A DNA stretch of 64,000 bases from Pseudomonas prosekii. Lineage in GTDB: Bacteria > Pseudomonadota > Gammaproteobacteria > Pseudomonadales > Pseudomonadaceae. This document shows positions 50,483 through 59,190 of the stretch, piece after piece. Position numbers and translations under genes: made by a program. Below the pieces are notes generated by a model. That model was not told the origin of the DNA. It saw only the letters and a list, made by a program, of their open reading frames with translations, and did no database searches. The stretch is from contig NZ_LT629762.1 of NCBI RefSeq assembly GCF_900105155.1, positions 1,674,001 to 1,738,000 of the forward strand, written 5' to 3'. Each line of letters begins with the position of its first letter. The stretch's first letter is position 1.

Positions 50483-51394
50483 TCAGAGCGAATACTTCTG
50501 CAAATTCGCCATCATTTCCTTCAACGCCTCAATATTGTCCTGCGGATGCGCCGCACCCTCAAAATCACAAATCTGCTGCCAGTGCGCCGCAACATCTTCC
50601 GGCGAGAAGCCCACGCGCGGATCAAACCCGGCGCCCAGACTGCGCTCCCAACGCACTTTGCCCATCCAGCCGCCGCCGACTTCAAACAAACCTGATGTTT
50701 CCTGGCAATTTTCGCTGGCGAGGTAAACCACTAACGGGCTGACCAGTTCCGGTTTGAGTTGCTCGAATACTTGCGGCGGGATCAGGCCTTCGGTCATGCG
50801 CGTACCGCCGGTGGGGGCGATGGCGTTGACGAGGATGTTGTTCTTGCGTCCTTCGATGGCCAGCGTGCGGGTCAAACCATACAGACCCAGCTTGGCCATG
50901 CCGTAGTTGGACTGGCCGAAGTTGCCGTAGATGCCCGAGGTCGACGCGGTGAAAATCACCCGGCCGTAACTTTGCTCACGCATATGCGGCCACGCGGCGC
51001 GGGTGACTTTGTAGGCGCCTTCGACGTGGACGCGGTAGACCAGATCCCAATCGGCGTCGTCCATTTTGTGGAAGGTTTTATCGCGCAGGATCCCGGCGTT
51101 GTTCACCACCACATCGACGCGGCCAAACACGTCGAGGGCTTGTTGGACGATTTTGTCGCCGTCGGTGACGGAGTCGTGGTTGGCTTCGGCGATACCGCCC
51201 GCCGCGCGAATTTCGGCGACCACGCGGTCGGCGGCCGAGGCGTTGGCGCCTTCACCCTGAGCGGTGCCACCGAGGTCGTTGACCAGCACTTTGGCGCCCT
51301 GTTGCGCAAACAGCAGCGCATGCGCCCGGCCCAGACCGCCGCCGGCGCCAGTGATGATCACGACTTTATCTTCGAAGCGCACAGACTCACTCAT
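50483..51394 (-). CDS. SDR oxidoreductase similar to the MFE-2 3-hydroxyacyl-CoA dehydrogenase domain
   Basis: 303 residues. Cofactor motif VVIITGAGGGLGRAHALLFAQQGAKVLVNDLGG; NNAG in VVVNNAGILRDKTFHKM; catalytic Ser/Tyr/Lys in TASTSGIYGNFGQSNYGMAKLGLYGL; post-catalytic NAIAPTGGTRMTEGLIP. The LRDKTFHKMDDADWD and IYGNFGQSNYGMAK stretches are those of the peroxisomal multifunctional enzyme type 2 dehydrogenase domain. It therefore probably acts on a 3-hydroxyacyl-CoA or related bulky hydroxy substrate. The C-terminal 60 residues are longer than in FabG. Confidence 0.88.
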   Translation of the reverse strand: MSESVRFEDKVVIITGAGGGLGRAHALLFAQQGAKVLVNDLGGTAQGEGANASAADRVVAEIRAAGGIAEANHDSVTDGDKIVQQALDVFGRVDVVVNNAGILRDKTFHKMDDADWDLVYRVHVEGAYKVTRAAWPHMREQSYGRVIFTASTSGIYGNFGQSNYGMAKLGLYGLTRTLAIEGRKNNILVNAIAPTGGTRMTEGLIPPQVFEQLKPELVSPLVVYLASENCQETSGLFEVGGGWMGKVRWERSLGAGFDPRVGFSPEDVAAHWQQICDFEGAAHPQDNIEALKEMMANLQKYSL

Positions 51395-51531
51395 GGGGAA
51401 AACTCCAGCAGGCCAAAGGACATTGGCGTCGAGTGTCGGCCACGGCGCTGCGGGTCACAATCAAGACGAGGAGGCTGAATGGTGCGCGATAAGGTTGGGG
51501 GATGATGCGCGCGATGACACAGGACAGCACA

Positions 51532-51630
51532 AAAACCTGCAGGAGCAGAGCTTGCTCGCGAAGGCGTGGTGTCAGCCAGCATCAAGGTTGAAGGTCAGTC
51601 CGCTATCGCGAGCAAGCTTTGCTCCCACAG
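51532..51630. repeat. REPIN between the SDR and hydrolase genes
   Basis: CTGCAGGAGCAGAGCTTGCT and the inverse AGCAAGCTTTGCTCCCACAG, about 60 bp apart, in the 263-bp gap 51395-51657. Confidence 0.78.
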
Positions 51631-51657
51631 CGTTCGGGGTCGGGCAAAAAATACAGC

Positions 51658-52560
51658 TCACGAACACGCCACCTGGCGCGGCGCCAGTATCAGGCGATCG
51701 CGAAACTCCACGTAGTGCTTGAGCACCTGCACCGGCGCCTCGATCTGCGGATAGTGACCAATACCCGGCAGCAGCACCGTGTCCGGATTGGGGATCAACT
51801 GCCGATAACGCTCGACCATGTGCGCGCCGGAAATCGGATCAACCTCGCCATCGATCACGCGTAATGGCACGTCACAACACTGCATGGCGCCGATCCAGCG
51901 GTCGCGCTGGACCCGTCGTTCCGGAATATAGCCAATCAGTTTGTGCATGATCCGCGGCCCGCGATTGCTCTCGACCAGGCTCCAGAAGTCATCCATTTCG
52001 CTTTCGGTCGGGCGGTTCTTCGAGCCGAAGATCTGGCGAAAATTCTTCACCAGCGCATCGCGGGTAAACGCTCGACCGAGCATCCAGCCCAGCGGACTGA
52101 GCAAGAGTTTCTGCGCCAACAACGGCCGATGGGTTTCGGGGAACAGGCCGCCATTGAAAAACACGCAACTGGCGACATCGATCCGCGCCTCTTGGTGGCG
52201 GACGAGCAATTCCTGAGCGACGCTGTCGCCGTAATCGTGGGCCAGCAGGTGCACCGACTGCTCGACATTCAGGTGCGCGAGCAACGCCTGCTGCAAATCG
52301 GCTTGCTCCAGCAGGCTGTAGCGGTGATTCATCGGTTTCGCCGAATCGCCGAAGCCGAGCATGTCGCAGGCGATCACGCGATAGCGCTGCGCGAGCGGTT
52401 GCCACAGGTAATGCCAATCCCAACTGGCGGTGGGAAAACCATGAATGAGCAGCAGCGGCTCACCCTGCCCGGCCGTCCAGTAACGGATAGCCTGGCCACG
52501 GAAAATGAAGGTCTGGCCGTGTTTGCGCCAGACGCTCAGCGGGATCTCGGCGAGTGGCAT
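51658..52560 (-). CDS. Alpha/beta hydrolase, epoxide-hydrolase/dehalogenase type
   Basis: 300 residues. Oxyanion motif LLLIHGFPTASWDWHYLW; nucleophile elbow LLAHDYGDSVAQELL with Asp (not Ser) as nucleophile, as in epoxide hydrolases and haloalkane dehalogenases; the acid is probably in RVIDGEVDPISG; catalytic His in LPGIGHYPQIEAP. The cap domain lies about 140-220. The start overlaps the stop of the aldolase gene upstream (ATGA), so the two are co-translated. The substrate is unknown. Confidence 0.86.
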   Translation of the reverse strand: MPLAEIPLSVWRKHGQTFIFRGQAIRYWTAGQGEPLLLIHGFPTASWDWHYLWQPLAQRYRVIACDMLGFGDSAKPMNHRYSLLEQADLQQALLAHLNVEQSVHLLAHDYGDSVAQELLVRHQEARIDVASCVFFNGGLFPETHRPLLAQKLLLSPLGWMLGRAFTRDALVKNFRQIFGSKNRPTESEMDDFWSLVESNRGPRIMHKLIGYIPERRVQRDRWIGAMQCCDVPLRVIDGEVDPISGAHMVERYRQLIPNPDTVLLPGIGHYPQIEAPVQVLKHYVEFRDRLILAPRQVACS

Positions 52561-53342
52561 CAGAGTTTATAACCTGGGTCTTGTTTATCGAGTTTGCGCA
52601 GCAACGCCGGCCAGGCCAGCGCGCCACCCATGCCTTGGGCGCTTTTGGTCACACCCGCAATCATCGCTTTGGCGCCGGCGAGAATCTGCGGTTCGATGGC
52701 GATCAGCTCGGCGCCACCGGTTTGCGCCAGCACCTGGATATCGCAAGCGCGCTGGAAAGTGAACATCATCAAAAAGGTGTCGGCGATGGTCCCGCCGCAG
52801 GTCAGCAGACCGTGGTTGTGCAGCATCAGGAAATTGTTTTCACCGAGGTCTGCCTGCAGCCGCGCTTTCTCTTCATGGTTCAGCGCCACGCCTTCATACG
52901 CGTGATAGGCCAGGCTCGACAGCACAAACAGGGATTGCTGGCTGATCGGCAAGATGCCTTGTTTTTGCGCCGACACCGCGACCCCGGCGGCGGTGTGCGT
53001 GTGCAGGACGCACACCACGTCGTGACGCACTTCGTGCACGGCGCTGTGGATGGTGTAACCGGCCGGATTGATCTCGTAAGGGCTGTCCATCAGCTTGTTG
53101 CCGGCCTGATCGACTTTGACCAGGCTCGATGCGGTGATCTGGTGGAACATCAGCCCGAACGGGTTGATCAGGAAGTCTTCTGTGCCCGGCACCTTGGCCG
53201 ATATATGGGTGAAGATCAGATCGTCCCAGCCATGCGCAGCAACCAGGCGATAACAGGCTGCGAGGTCGACGCGGGCCTGCCATTCGGCGGCGCTGACCTG
53301 ATCTTTGACACTGTTGGGGAACTGGACGGGCGCGAGACTCAC
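52560..53342 (-). CDS. Class II aldolase/adducin family protein
   Basis: 260 residues. Family pattern: ARVDLAACYRLVAAHGWDDLIFTHISAKVPGTEDFLINPFGLMFHQITASSLVKVD, metal-binding HTHTAAGVAVSAQ, then LMLHNHGLLTCGGTIADTF. Like many members acting with SDR and hydrolase partners, it may be a decarboxylase or aldolase on a small hydroxy acid; the reaction cannot be assigned. First gene of the pair with the hydrolase. Confidence 0.88.
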   Translation of the reverse strand: MSLAPVQFPNSVKDQVSAAEWQARVDLAACYRLVAAHGWDDLIFTHISAKVPGTEDFLINPFGLMFHQITASSLVKVDQAGNKLMDSPYEINPAGYTIHSAVHEVRHDVVCVLHTHTAAGVAVSAQKQGILPISQQSLFVLSSLAYHAYEGVALNHEEKARLQADLGENNFLMLHNHGLLTCGGTIADTFLMMFTFQRACDIQVLAQTGGAELIAIEPQILAGAKAMIAGVTKSAQGMGGALAWPALLRKLDKQDPGYKL

Positions 53343-53474
53343 GGCAACAACCTCCTGGTTTTTATTATTTTGCTCAGTCCCAGCAGTCTAGTCAGGCTCC
53401 GGAATTCGTGTAGTTGCATTGGCAGCCAGCTTGGTGGCCGAGCGAGTCAGTGGCGCAATTAGCGTCGCGCCGCG

Positions 53475-54161
53475 TCAAAGGATAGACGCCAATAAAGGCG
53501 CGGCGAACAGATTGAGCAACCCGGTCAGGACCATGACCAGCCCCGCCACCGAGCCTTCTTCGCCGCCCACTTCATGCGCCCGGCTGACTCCAGCGCCGTG
53601 CGCGCCGACCCCAAACAGCGCGCCGCGCGCCAAGGCACTGCGCAATGGCAGCCATTTCAGCAGGACGCCGCCGAGCATCGCCCCGATCACCCCGGTAAAC
53701 ATCACAAACACTGCGGTCAATTCCGGCACGCCACCGAGGTCGTGGGCCAGCGGCATGGCGAATGGCGTGGTGATCGAACGCGGCACCAGCGACATCGTCA
53801 CCGAACTGTCCAGCGCCAGCGCTTTGGCCAAACCGAACGAGGTGCCAATGGACGCCGCGCTGCCCGCAAGCATCCCCAGCAGCAACGCCGACCAGTGCCG
53901 CGCAAGCATTTGCCGCTGCTGCCAGATCGGCACGGCGAACGCCACGGTGACCGGCCCGAGCACCAGCATCAGCCAATGGGTATTGCTCGAATATTCGGCG
54001 TAAGCGGTGTGCAACGGCACCGCCAGCGCCAGCAGCAGCGCCGGAACCAGAATCAGCGGCGACAATAAATAGCGGCCAGTGCGCCGGTAGATCCAGCGGC
54101 TGAACAGATAGGCGAGCAAAGTGAACGCCAGCCAGAACATCGGCATCAGCTCAAGCTTCAT
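53475..54161 (-). CDS. LrgB/CidB-family membrane protein
   Basis: 228 residues with about six to seven TM helices. Conserved LrgB stretches: NTHWLMLVLGPVTVAFAVPIWQQRQML, GMLAGSAASIGTSFGLAKALALDSSVTMSLVPRSITTPFAM, and ARGALFGVGAHGAGVSRAHEVGGEEGSVAGLVMVLTGLLNLF. Partner of the CidA/LrgA-like gene upstream, overlapping it by 11 bp. The pair is linked to murein hydrolase control, or metabolite (pyruvate/acetate overflow) transport in other bacteria. Confidence 0.92.
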   Translation of the reverse strand: MKLELMPMFWLAFTLLAYLFSRWIYRRTGRYLLSPLILVPALLLALAVPLHTAYAEYSSNTHWLMLVLGPVTVAFAVPIWQQRQMLARHWSALLLGMLAGSAASIGTSFGLAKALALDSSVTMSLVPRSITTPFAMPLAHDLGGVPELTAVFVMFTGVIGAMLGGVLLKWLPLRSALARGALFGVGAHGAGVSRAHEVGGEEGSVAGLVMVLTGLLNLFAAPLLASIL

Positions 54162-54537
54162 GCGACCTCCGCAACCGCACCACCAACTCTACGGTAAACG
54201 CAGTCACCAGCATCACCATCAATGTGCTCGCAGCAATCACCAGCAGAATCCGCCAACCGTCGTTGCGCAGCAGGCCGCCGTAGTCGAGCAGGCTCATCAG
54301 CGCCGGAATAAAAAACAACAACATCTCGGCCATCAACACGCCGGCGCCCATTTGCAGCGCTGCCGGTTTCACCCAGCCGAACGCGAAGGCCAGCAGCAAC
54401 AGCGCCATGCCGATGACGCCGCCGGGAATCGGCCAGGCGAACCAAACGGCCAATTGGCAGCCAAGCAGGTAGATCGCCAGCAACACCGCCAGCTCGGCGA
54501 TCAAACGGAAAAGATATTTGCAGCGTGATGCATTCAT
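54151..54537 (-). CDS. CidA/LrgA-family holin-like protein
   Basis: 128 residues from ATG 54537. The frame is open upstream, but that part overlaps the LysR promoter and start; AGGTCCTGACC precedes this ATG. Four TM helices: LIAELAVLLAIYLLGCQLAVWF, PIPGGVIGMALLLLAFAFGWV, AGVLMAEMLLFFIPALMSLLDY and ILLVIAASTLMVMLVTAFTVELVV. The PIPGGVIGM motif is characteristic. Divergent from a CidR-like LysR gene with 94 bp between. Confidence 0.9.
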   Translation of the reverse strand: MNASRCKYLFRLIAELAVLLAIYLLGCQLAVWFAWPIPGGVIGMALLLLAFAFGWVKPAALQMGAGVLMAEMLLFFIPALMSLLDYGGLLRNDGWRILLVIAASTLMVMLVTAFTVELVVRLRRSHEA

Positions 54538-54631
54538 GGTCAGGTCCTCACAGGCGCCTATTTTACGAAGCGGGCTGTTATCCCTGAAGCGAATTGTTAG
54601 ACTTCCAGCCATTCCAAAATGGAATCTGGCG

Positions 54632-55528
54632 ATGGAATTCAAACAGCTGCGCAGCTTTATCGAAGTGATGCACCAGGGCGGTTTCACTCAAGCCGCGAAG
54701 ACTTTGCACATCAGCCAGTCGGCGGTGAGCAAGCAAGTTGCACAACTTGAGCAAAGCCTCGGCACGCCTTTGCTTGAACGTCTCGGCTCACAATTGCGCC
54801 TGACCGCCGCCGGCAGCGTGGTGCTGCAACGCGCGGAGAACATGCTGCGCTTGCGCAACGAACTGCTCAGCGAACTCGACGATTTAAGCCAATTGGCGCG
54901 GGGCGAATTGCGTCTTGGATTGCCGCTGCTGGGCAGCGATGCGTTGTTCGCCGGGCTGTTTGCCGAATACCGGCGGCGCTACCCGAACATCAGCATTCAA
55001 TTGATCGAGGGCGGCAGCCGCAACATCGAACAAGCGGTGTTGAGTGGCGAGCTGGAATTGGGCGGGAGCTTGCTGACCCGGGATCCGCAATTCGAATGCC
55101 AGCCGTTCTGCGATGAGCCGCTGGACGCCTTGCTGCCGGCCGATCATCCGCTGGCGGCGAAGTCTGTGATTGGTTTGGAGGAATTGGCCGATACGCCGTT
55201 TTTGCTGTATCAGCGCAGCTTCGTGCTCAACGATCGGTTGCTCCAGGCCTGCCAGCAAATGGGTTTCACCCCGAAAGAAGGTGGGCGCAGCGGTCAGGCG
55301 GATTTTCTTGCGGCGCTGGTGGCCGCCGGGCAAGGCGTGGTGCTGTTGCCGCGGGTAGTCGCGCGCGGGCTGGTGCGGCCAGGCGTGGTGCGCCTGACCT
55401 TGAACGCGCCGGCCACGCTGCGCTGGGACATCGCGTTTATCTGGCGCCAGGGCGCGTACCTGTCGAAAGCCGCGCAAGCCTGGCTGGCGCTGCTGCGCGA
55501 GCGTCCGGTCAGCCGCGCAGAGCCGTGA
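54632..55528 (+). CDS. LysR-family regulator, CidR-like
   Basis: 298 residues from ATG 54632 (MEFKQLRSFIEVMHQGGFTQAAKTLHISQSAVSKQVAQLEQSLGTPLLERL), the usual LysR start. The effector domain ends GQADFLAALVAAGQGVVLLPRVVARGLV. Divergent from cidA/lrgB-like genes, which it probably controls. Its 3' end overlaps the convergent flavodoxin gene by 20 bp. Confidence 0.88.
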   Translation: MEFKQLRSFIEVMHQGGFTQAAKTLHISQSAVSKQVAQLEQSLGTPLLERLGSQLRLTAAGSVVLQRAENMLRLRNELLSELDDLSQLARGELRLGLPLLGSDALFAGLFAEYRRRYPNISIQLIEGGSRNIEQAVLSGELELGGSLLTRDPQFECQPFCDEPLDALLPADHPLAAKSVIGLEELADTPFLLYQRSFVLNDRLLQACQQMGFTPKEGGRSGQADFLAALVAAGQGVVLLPRVVARGLVRPGVVRLTLNAPATLRWDIAFIWRQGAYLSKAAQAWLALLRERPVSRAEP

Positions 55529-55964
55529 CCAATTCGGCCAGCCAAGGCTCGGCGTCGGTTTCCGGGGTCACGCTTTCGCTCGCATCGAGGCGCAGCATCG
55601 GCAGCACTTCGCGCAAACCCAACTCGCCGAACAGTTCGCGCATCTGCTCACCGCCGCCGCAGAACGTGTCGCCATAACTAGCGTCGCCCAAGGCAATGAC
55701 CGCGCCGGGCAAACCGCGCCAGGCCGCCGGCAATTGGTCGCGAATCGTCGAATACAGCGGTTGCAAATTGTCCGGCAACTCGCCCATGCCGGTGGTCGAG
55801 GTCACGGCCAGAAAGGCCTCGGGGGCAAATGCCTGGACATCGGCAAGGCTGGCGCGCGGGTTGTGCCAGGTGTCAAAACCGGCGTCTTTCAAAATATTCG
55901 CAGCGTGCCGGGCGACTTCTTCAGCCGTGCCGTACACCGAGCCGGAAAGGATGGCGACTTTCAT
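55509..55964 (-). CDS. Flavodoxin (MioC-like)
   Basis: 151 residues from ATG 55964 (MKVAILSGSVYGTAEEVARHAANILKDAG). FMN-phosphate loop SGSVYGTAEE; FMN ring loops in SLADVQAFAPEAFLAVTSTTGMGELPDNLQPLY and ALGDASYGDTFCGGGEQMRELF. Short-chain flavodoxin without the long-chain insertion, nearest MioC. Electron carrier of unknown partner. It is convergent with and overlaps the LysR gene tail by 20 bp. Confidence 0.9.
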   Translation of the reverse strand: MKVAILSGSVYGTAEEVARHAANILKDAGFDTWHNPRASLADVQAFAPEAFLAVTSTTGMGELPDNLQPLYSTIRDQLPAAWRGLPGAVIALGDASYGDTFCGGGEQMRELFGELGLREVLPMLRLDASESVTPETDAEPWLAELVTALRG

Positions 55965-56115
55965 CAAACTGATCCTGAAGCGGTAAAAGACCGGCGATAT
56001 TAACAGCACCGGCGAAAAAGCTGCGATTGACTCTCGACCGGGAGTGATGGCTAGTAGACAGCTCGCCCGGTTGTTTTAGAATGCAACGCTGCTTTCCCAC
56101 TTGTCGGAGGTTCAG

Positions 56116-56592
56116 ATGATCAACGCTCAACTGCTGCAACTGGTCATCAATGCCTCCAACGACGGCATCGTGGTCGCCGAAAAGGAAGGCGATGAAGACA
56201 ACATCCTGATTTACGTCAACCCGGCATTCGAGCGCATGACCGGCTATACCAGTGATGAAATCCTTTATCAGGATTGCCGCTACCTGCAGGCCGGCGATAC
56301 CGATCAGGAAGGCTTGCAGCGCATTCGCGAAGCATTGAGCCGCGGCGATTCGTGCCGGGAAATACTGCGCAATTACCGCAAGGACGGCACGCCATTCTGG
56401 AATGAGCTGTCTCTTTCAACAGTGAAGAACGATGTTGACGGCCAAACTTATATCGTCGGTGTACAAAAAGACGTAACGGCTGAAGTCAAGGAACACCGCC
56501 GCGTTATCCAGCTTGAAGCGCAAGTGGCTGAATTGCAGGCGGAACTCGCCGCACTAAAAGCGACGAACGGCGAAAACAAAAATGCGAATTAA
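56116..56592 (+). CDS. Short LOV (PAS) blue-light photoreceptor
   Basis: 158 residues from ATG 56116, with CGGAGG five bases upstream. A PAS/LOV core spans residues about 15-120: ASNDGIVVAEKEG, YVNPAFERMTGYTSDEILYQDCRYLQ with the adduct-forming Cys54, NYRKDGTPFWNEL with both FMN-contacting Asn, and VGVQKDVT with the conserved Gln. It closely resembles the P. putida short LOV proteins PpSB1/PpSB2. A C-terminal helix (VKEHRRVIQLEAQVAELQAELAALKA) is a likely dimer coiled coil. There is no effector domain, so output must be by protein contact, most likely with the MerR-type regulator encoded two genes on. Confidence 0.93.
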   Translation: MINAQLLQLVINASNDGIVVAEKEGDEDNILIYVNPAFERMTGYTSDEILYQDCRYLQAGDTDQEGLQRIREALSRGDSCREILRNYRKDGTPFWNELSLSTVKNDVDGQTYIVGVQKDVTAEVKEHRRVIQLEAQVAELQAELAALKATNGENKNAN

Positions 56593-57252
56593 TTGTCATT
56601 AACTACAATCACCGATGACTTTGTAACTTTTATTTACGAGCAAGCCATGCAGCGCGACGCCCTCCTGACTCAGGATGAGCTGGATTTTATCCAGACCATG
56701 CAGCACAACCCGCAACTTAACGTGCGGGATGCAACGTCGAGCCTGCTCGTCAACGGCGGATCGCAGATCCGTGACCTGCTCACGCGCCTCGCCGCGCACG
56801 AGCAAGTGACCATCCAGGCCAACTTCGAAAACCAGCAAATGACCTTTCCGTTGCACCTCGTGGAGGATGAATTCCACGCATTGCATTTGCGTTTGGGCGT
56901 GCCGAGTATTTTTGAAGATGGGCCGATGGTTCGCCCTTGGCGCCTGACACTCGAAGAGCCGGTCGCGCTGGAGAATGCCAAAGGGCAGCCCGGCACGATG
57001 TTCGTGCATGAAGTGTCGTTCAAAGGGATTTTGCTGGAAGTGCGCAACAAGACCAAACCACCGAAGCATTTTGCCTTGTGGTTCAGCCCTTCAGGTTATG
57101 AGCGGATCGCGTTGCGCGGCACGTTCGAGCGCGAGACCGAACACGGCTTCTTCGCTTATCAGTTAAGCCAGAGCGACACTGATGAGACTGAACGACTGCG
57201 ACAGTTCATCCTTCAGCAACATCGCCTGACCCACCCCGCCCTGCACGTCTGA
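56593..57252 (+). CDS. Uncharacterised protein between LOV and MerR genes
   Basis: 219 residues if it starts at TTG 56593, which directly abuts the LOV stop codon; without a clear ribosome site there, ATG 56647 (MQRDALLTQDELDFIQTM, 201 residues) is equally possible. No signal peptide or TM. The N-terminal helical part is followed by a beta-rich body (QVTIQANFENQQMTFPLHLVEDEFHALHLRLGVPSIFE, RPWRLTLEEPVAL, GTMFVHEVSFKGILLEVRN, HFALWFSPSGYERIALRGTFER). The strand pattern is vaguely PilZ/YcgR-like but lacks the RxxxR c-di-GMP motif. It is probably co-transcribed with the LOV gene and convergent with the regulator gene, 3 bp apart. Confidence 0.75.
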   Translation: MSLTTITDDFVTFIYEQAMQRDALLTQDELDFIQTMQHNPQLNVRDATSSLLVNGGSQIRDLLTRLAAHEQVTIQANFENQQMTFPLHLVEDEFHALHLRLGVPSIFEDGPMVRPWRLTLEEPVALENAKGQPGTMFVHEVSFKGILLEVRNKTKPPKHFALWFSPSGYERIALRGTFERETEHGFFAYQLSQSDTDETERLRQFILQQHRLTHPALHV

Positions 57253-57255
57253 ACC

Positions 57256-58215
57256 TCAGCTATCCAATTTACCCGCCAGGAACTGCTTCAGACGCTGGCG
57301 CATCAACACCCCTTCGTTACCCAGACATCCGACGGAAGACTTGGCCAGGCTTTCCTGCGCCAAGTCGGACGCATCGCCCGCAAGCAACACCTGACAATCC
57401 AGGCTCAGCGCCAAGCGGTTCAAGCGGCGCGGCAGCTCGGGAGCCGGCGCGTGATTGGAAAACAGCACCAGCGCCAACGGCTTGATTCGCTCGCAGACCA
57501 GCGTCAGCTCATCAAATGGCTGGCCGATCGTCAGCACGCGCACGCCGGTGTCTGCGCCACTCAAGAACAGTGCGGCGATGAGCAATTCGAGCTCGCGGCA
57601 ATGCCCGACCAATGCGCAGATGACCACGCGGCGCGGCGTAGTATCGCGCAGCAGCATCAGCCGCTGGTTAACGCGTGAACGCAGGAAACCGTCGAGAAAC
57701 AACCATTCGCTGGTCTGGCCGAAGGTTTCCAGGCGCTGCAACAGTCGCTTCCAGAGCGGCAACAGAATGTCCTGGAAGACCACCGCCAGTGAATAACTGG
57801 AGAAAATCTGCCCGTAGATACGTTCCAGTTGCACGTCGTCAAAAGCGCTGACAGCCGCCTGAACTTGCTCCTGCCACTGGGCGTAGTCGGCGAGGATCAG
57901 TTCATTGGGAATAATGTGCGCGAGCACCTTGAGCGGTTCGGTCTTGGCGAGGATCTTGCTAACCTTGCTCACCGCGACGCCGCGGTCGATCCACTCGACG
58001 ATGCTGCGCACTGTCGCAATATCGGCCATCGAATACAGGCGATGCCCGCTTTCGGTGCGCTTGGGTTGAATCAGGCCGTATCGACGCTCCCAAGCGCGGA
58101 GTGTTACAGGGTTGATACCGGTAAGGCGGGCTACCTCTCGAATCGGGAACAGCTCTTCCTGATTCAGGGCAACAACGGTGTGCGAGCTAGAGACAGTGTC
58201 ATTCAGGACAGTCAT
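57256..58215 (-). CDS. MerR-family light-responsive regulator, class II LitR-like
   Basis: 319 residues. The MerR HTH is LFPIREVARLTGINPVTLRAWERRYGLIQPKRTESGHRLYSMADIATVRSIVEWIDRGVAVSKV. A helical middle (about 115-190) and a Rossmann-like C-terminal part (RVVICALVGHCRELELLIAALFLSGADTGVRVLTIGQPFDELTLVC) have the shape of a cobalamin-binding domain. The usual DxHxxG core is not intact; only VGHCRELEL is seen. In P. putida, class II LitR proteins (PplR1/2) do not bind B12 and are controlled by short LOV proteins. The LOV gene 664 bp away supports the same logic here. Confidence 0.85.
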   Translation of the reverse strand: MTVLNDTVSSSHTVVALNQEELFPIREVARLTGINPVTLRAWERRYGLIQPKRTESGHRLYSMADIATVRSIVEWIDRGVAVSKVSKILAKTEPLKVLAHIIPNELILADYAQWQEQVQAAVSAFDDVQLERIYGQIFSSYSLAVVFQDILLPLWKRLLQRLETFGQTSEWLFLDGFLRSRVNQRLMLLRDTTPRRVVICALVGHCRELELLIAALFLSGADTGVRVLTIGQPFDELTLVCERIKPLALVLFSNHAPAPELPRRLNRLALSLDCQVLLAGDASDLAQESLAKSSVGCLGNEGVLMRQRLKQFLAGKLDS

Positions 58216-58426
58216 CAGCGTAGCGGTCGTCCATAGACAGATTGGATCCCATTCTAGCGCCTATCCTGCAAGACCATTCAATTTGTTACAAGCGACGAAC
58301 GCCGCTGGCGTAATGGTCAGATTCGGGAATAATCCTTGCTTGTTTTCAAGCGCAGCCCACTACCCCGGCGCTGCGCCTGGCGAAACTCCTACCCGGAGCG
58401 ACGCACCTGTCATACGGAGATACAAA

Positions 58427-58996
58427 ATGTCTACCTCCCCCGTCACGCTCATGGTGGCGCGCCGCGTCGCTGCCGGCCGTTATCAGGACTTGATCGCCTG
58501 GTTGCGTGAAGGCGAACAACTGGCCACCGACTTCCCCGGTTATCTCGGCTCAGGCGTGCTCGCCCCGCCGCCCGACGATGATGAATTCCAGATTATTTTC
58601 CGCTTCGCCGACGAGCAGACGCTGCATGCCTGGGAGCATTCGGTCTCGCGCACCGCGTGGCTGGACCGTGGCAGCGACTTGTTCGCCCACCCGACGGAAC
58701 ATCGGGTCAGTGGCATCGAAGGCTGGTTTGGCGCTGCCGGCAACCGCCCGCCACGCTGGAAACAGGCTGTGGCGATCTGGCTGGCGTTTTTCCCGGTATC
58801 GCTGCTGTTCAATTTCGTCTTCGGGCCGCTGCTCAACGACCTGAGTTTGCTGCCTCGGGTGATGATCAGCACGTTGTGCCTGACGCCGTTGATGGTTTAC
58901 CTGTTCATTCCGCTGTCGACCCGATTGCTTGCCAATTGGCTGCACAGCACGCCGACGCGGCCTATTCCCGTGACGCCGACCACCCAACACCGCTGA
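58427..58996 (+). CDS. ABM-domain protein with C-terminal membrane helices
   Basis: 189 residues from ATG 58427, with ACGGAGA upstream; earlier open frame is not used. Residues about 1-100 form an antibiotic-biosynthesis-monooxygenase-like ferredoxin fold (SPVTLMVARRVAAGRYQDLIAWLREGEQLATDFPGYLGSGVLAPP ... FRFADEQTLHAWEHSVSRTAWLDRG). Two TM helices follow (AVAIWLAFFPVSLLFNFVFGPLL; VMISTLCLTPLMVYLFIPLSTRLL). It is divergent from the MerR-type regulator (211-bp gap), so it is a possible light-controlled target. Biochemical role unknown. Confidence 0.83.
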   Translation: MSTSPVTLMVARRVAAGRYQDLIAWLREGEQLATDFPGYLGSGVLAPPPDDDEFQIIFRFADEQTLHAWEHSVSRTAWLDRGSDLFAHPTEHRVSGIEGWFGAAGNRPPRWKQAVAIWLAFFPVSLLFNFVFGPLLNDLSLLPRVMISTLCLTPLMVYLFIPLSTRLLANWLHSTPTRPIPVTPTTQHR

Positions 58997-58998
58997 AC

Positions 58999-59092
58999 CC
59001 TGCAGGAGCGAGGCTTGCCCGCGAACAACGATGACGCGGTCTGAGGGAAATACCGAGCCAGCTCAATCGCGAGCAAGCTTTGCTCCCACAGG
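58999..59092. repeat. REPIN upstream of folM
   Basis: CTGCAGGAGCGAGGCTTGCC on the left and TCGCGAGCAAGCTTTGCTCC on the right, unlike arms of two related REP subtypes, in the 194-bp gap between the ABM gene and folM. Confidence 0.75.
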
Positions 59093-59142
59093 TGTCATGA
59101 TGTTATAGGTGTCGTAGATGTTACAGGTGTCATAGGTGAACG
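59089..59142 (+). repeat. Short AGGTGTC repeats before folM
   Basis: AGGTGTC occurs three times at roughly 18-base spacing (AGGTGTCATGATGTTAT, AGGTGTCGTAGATGTTAC, AGGTGTCATAGGTGAAC), directly after the REPIN and about 50 bp before the folM start. It may be an iterated regulator site or simple tandem drift. Confidence 0.6.
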
Positions 59143-59190
59143 CTGGTGGTCGCTGGTATAGTTTTGCCCTTACCGCGACGCGAGCCGTTC

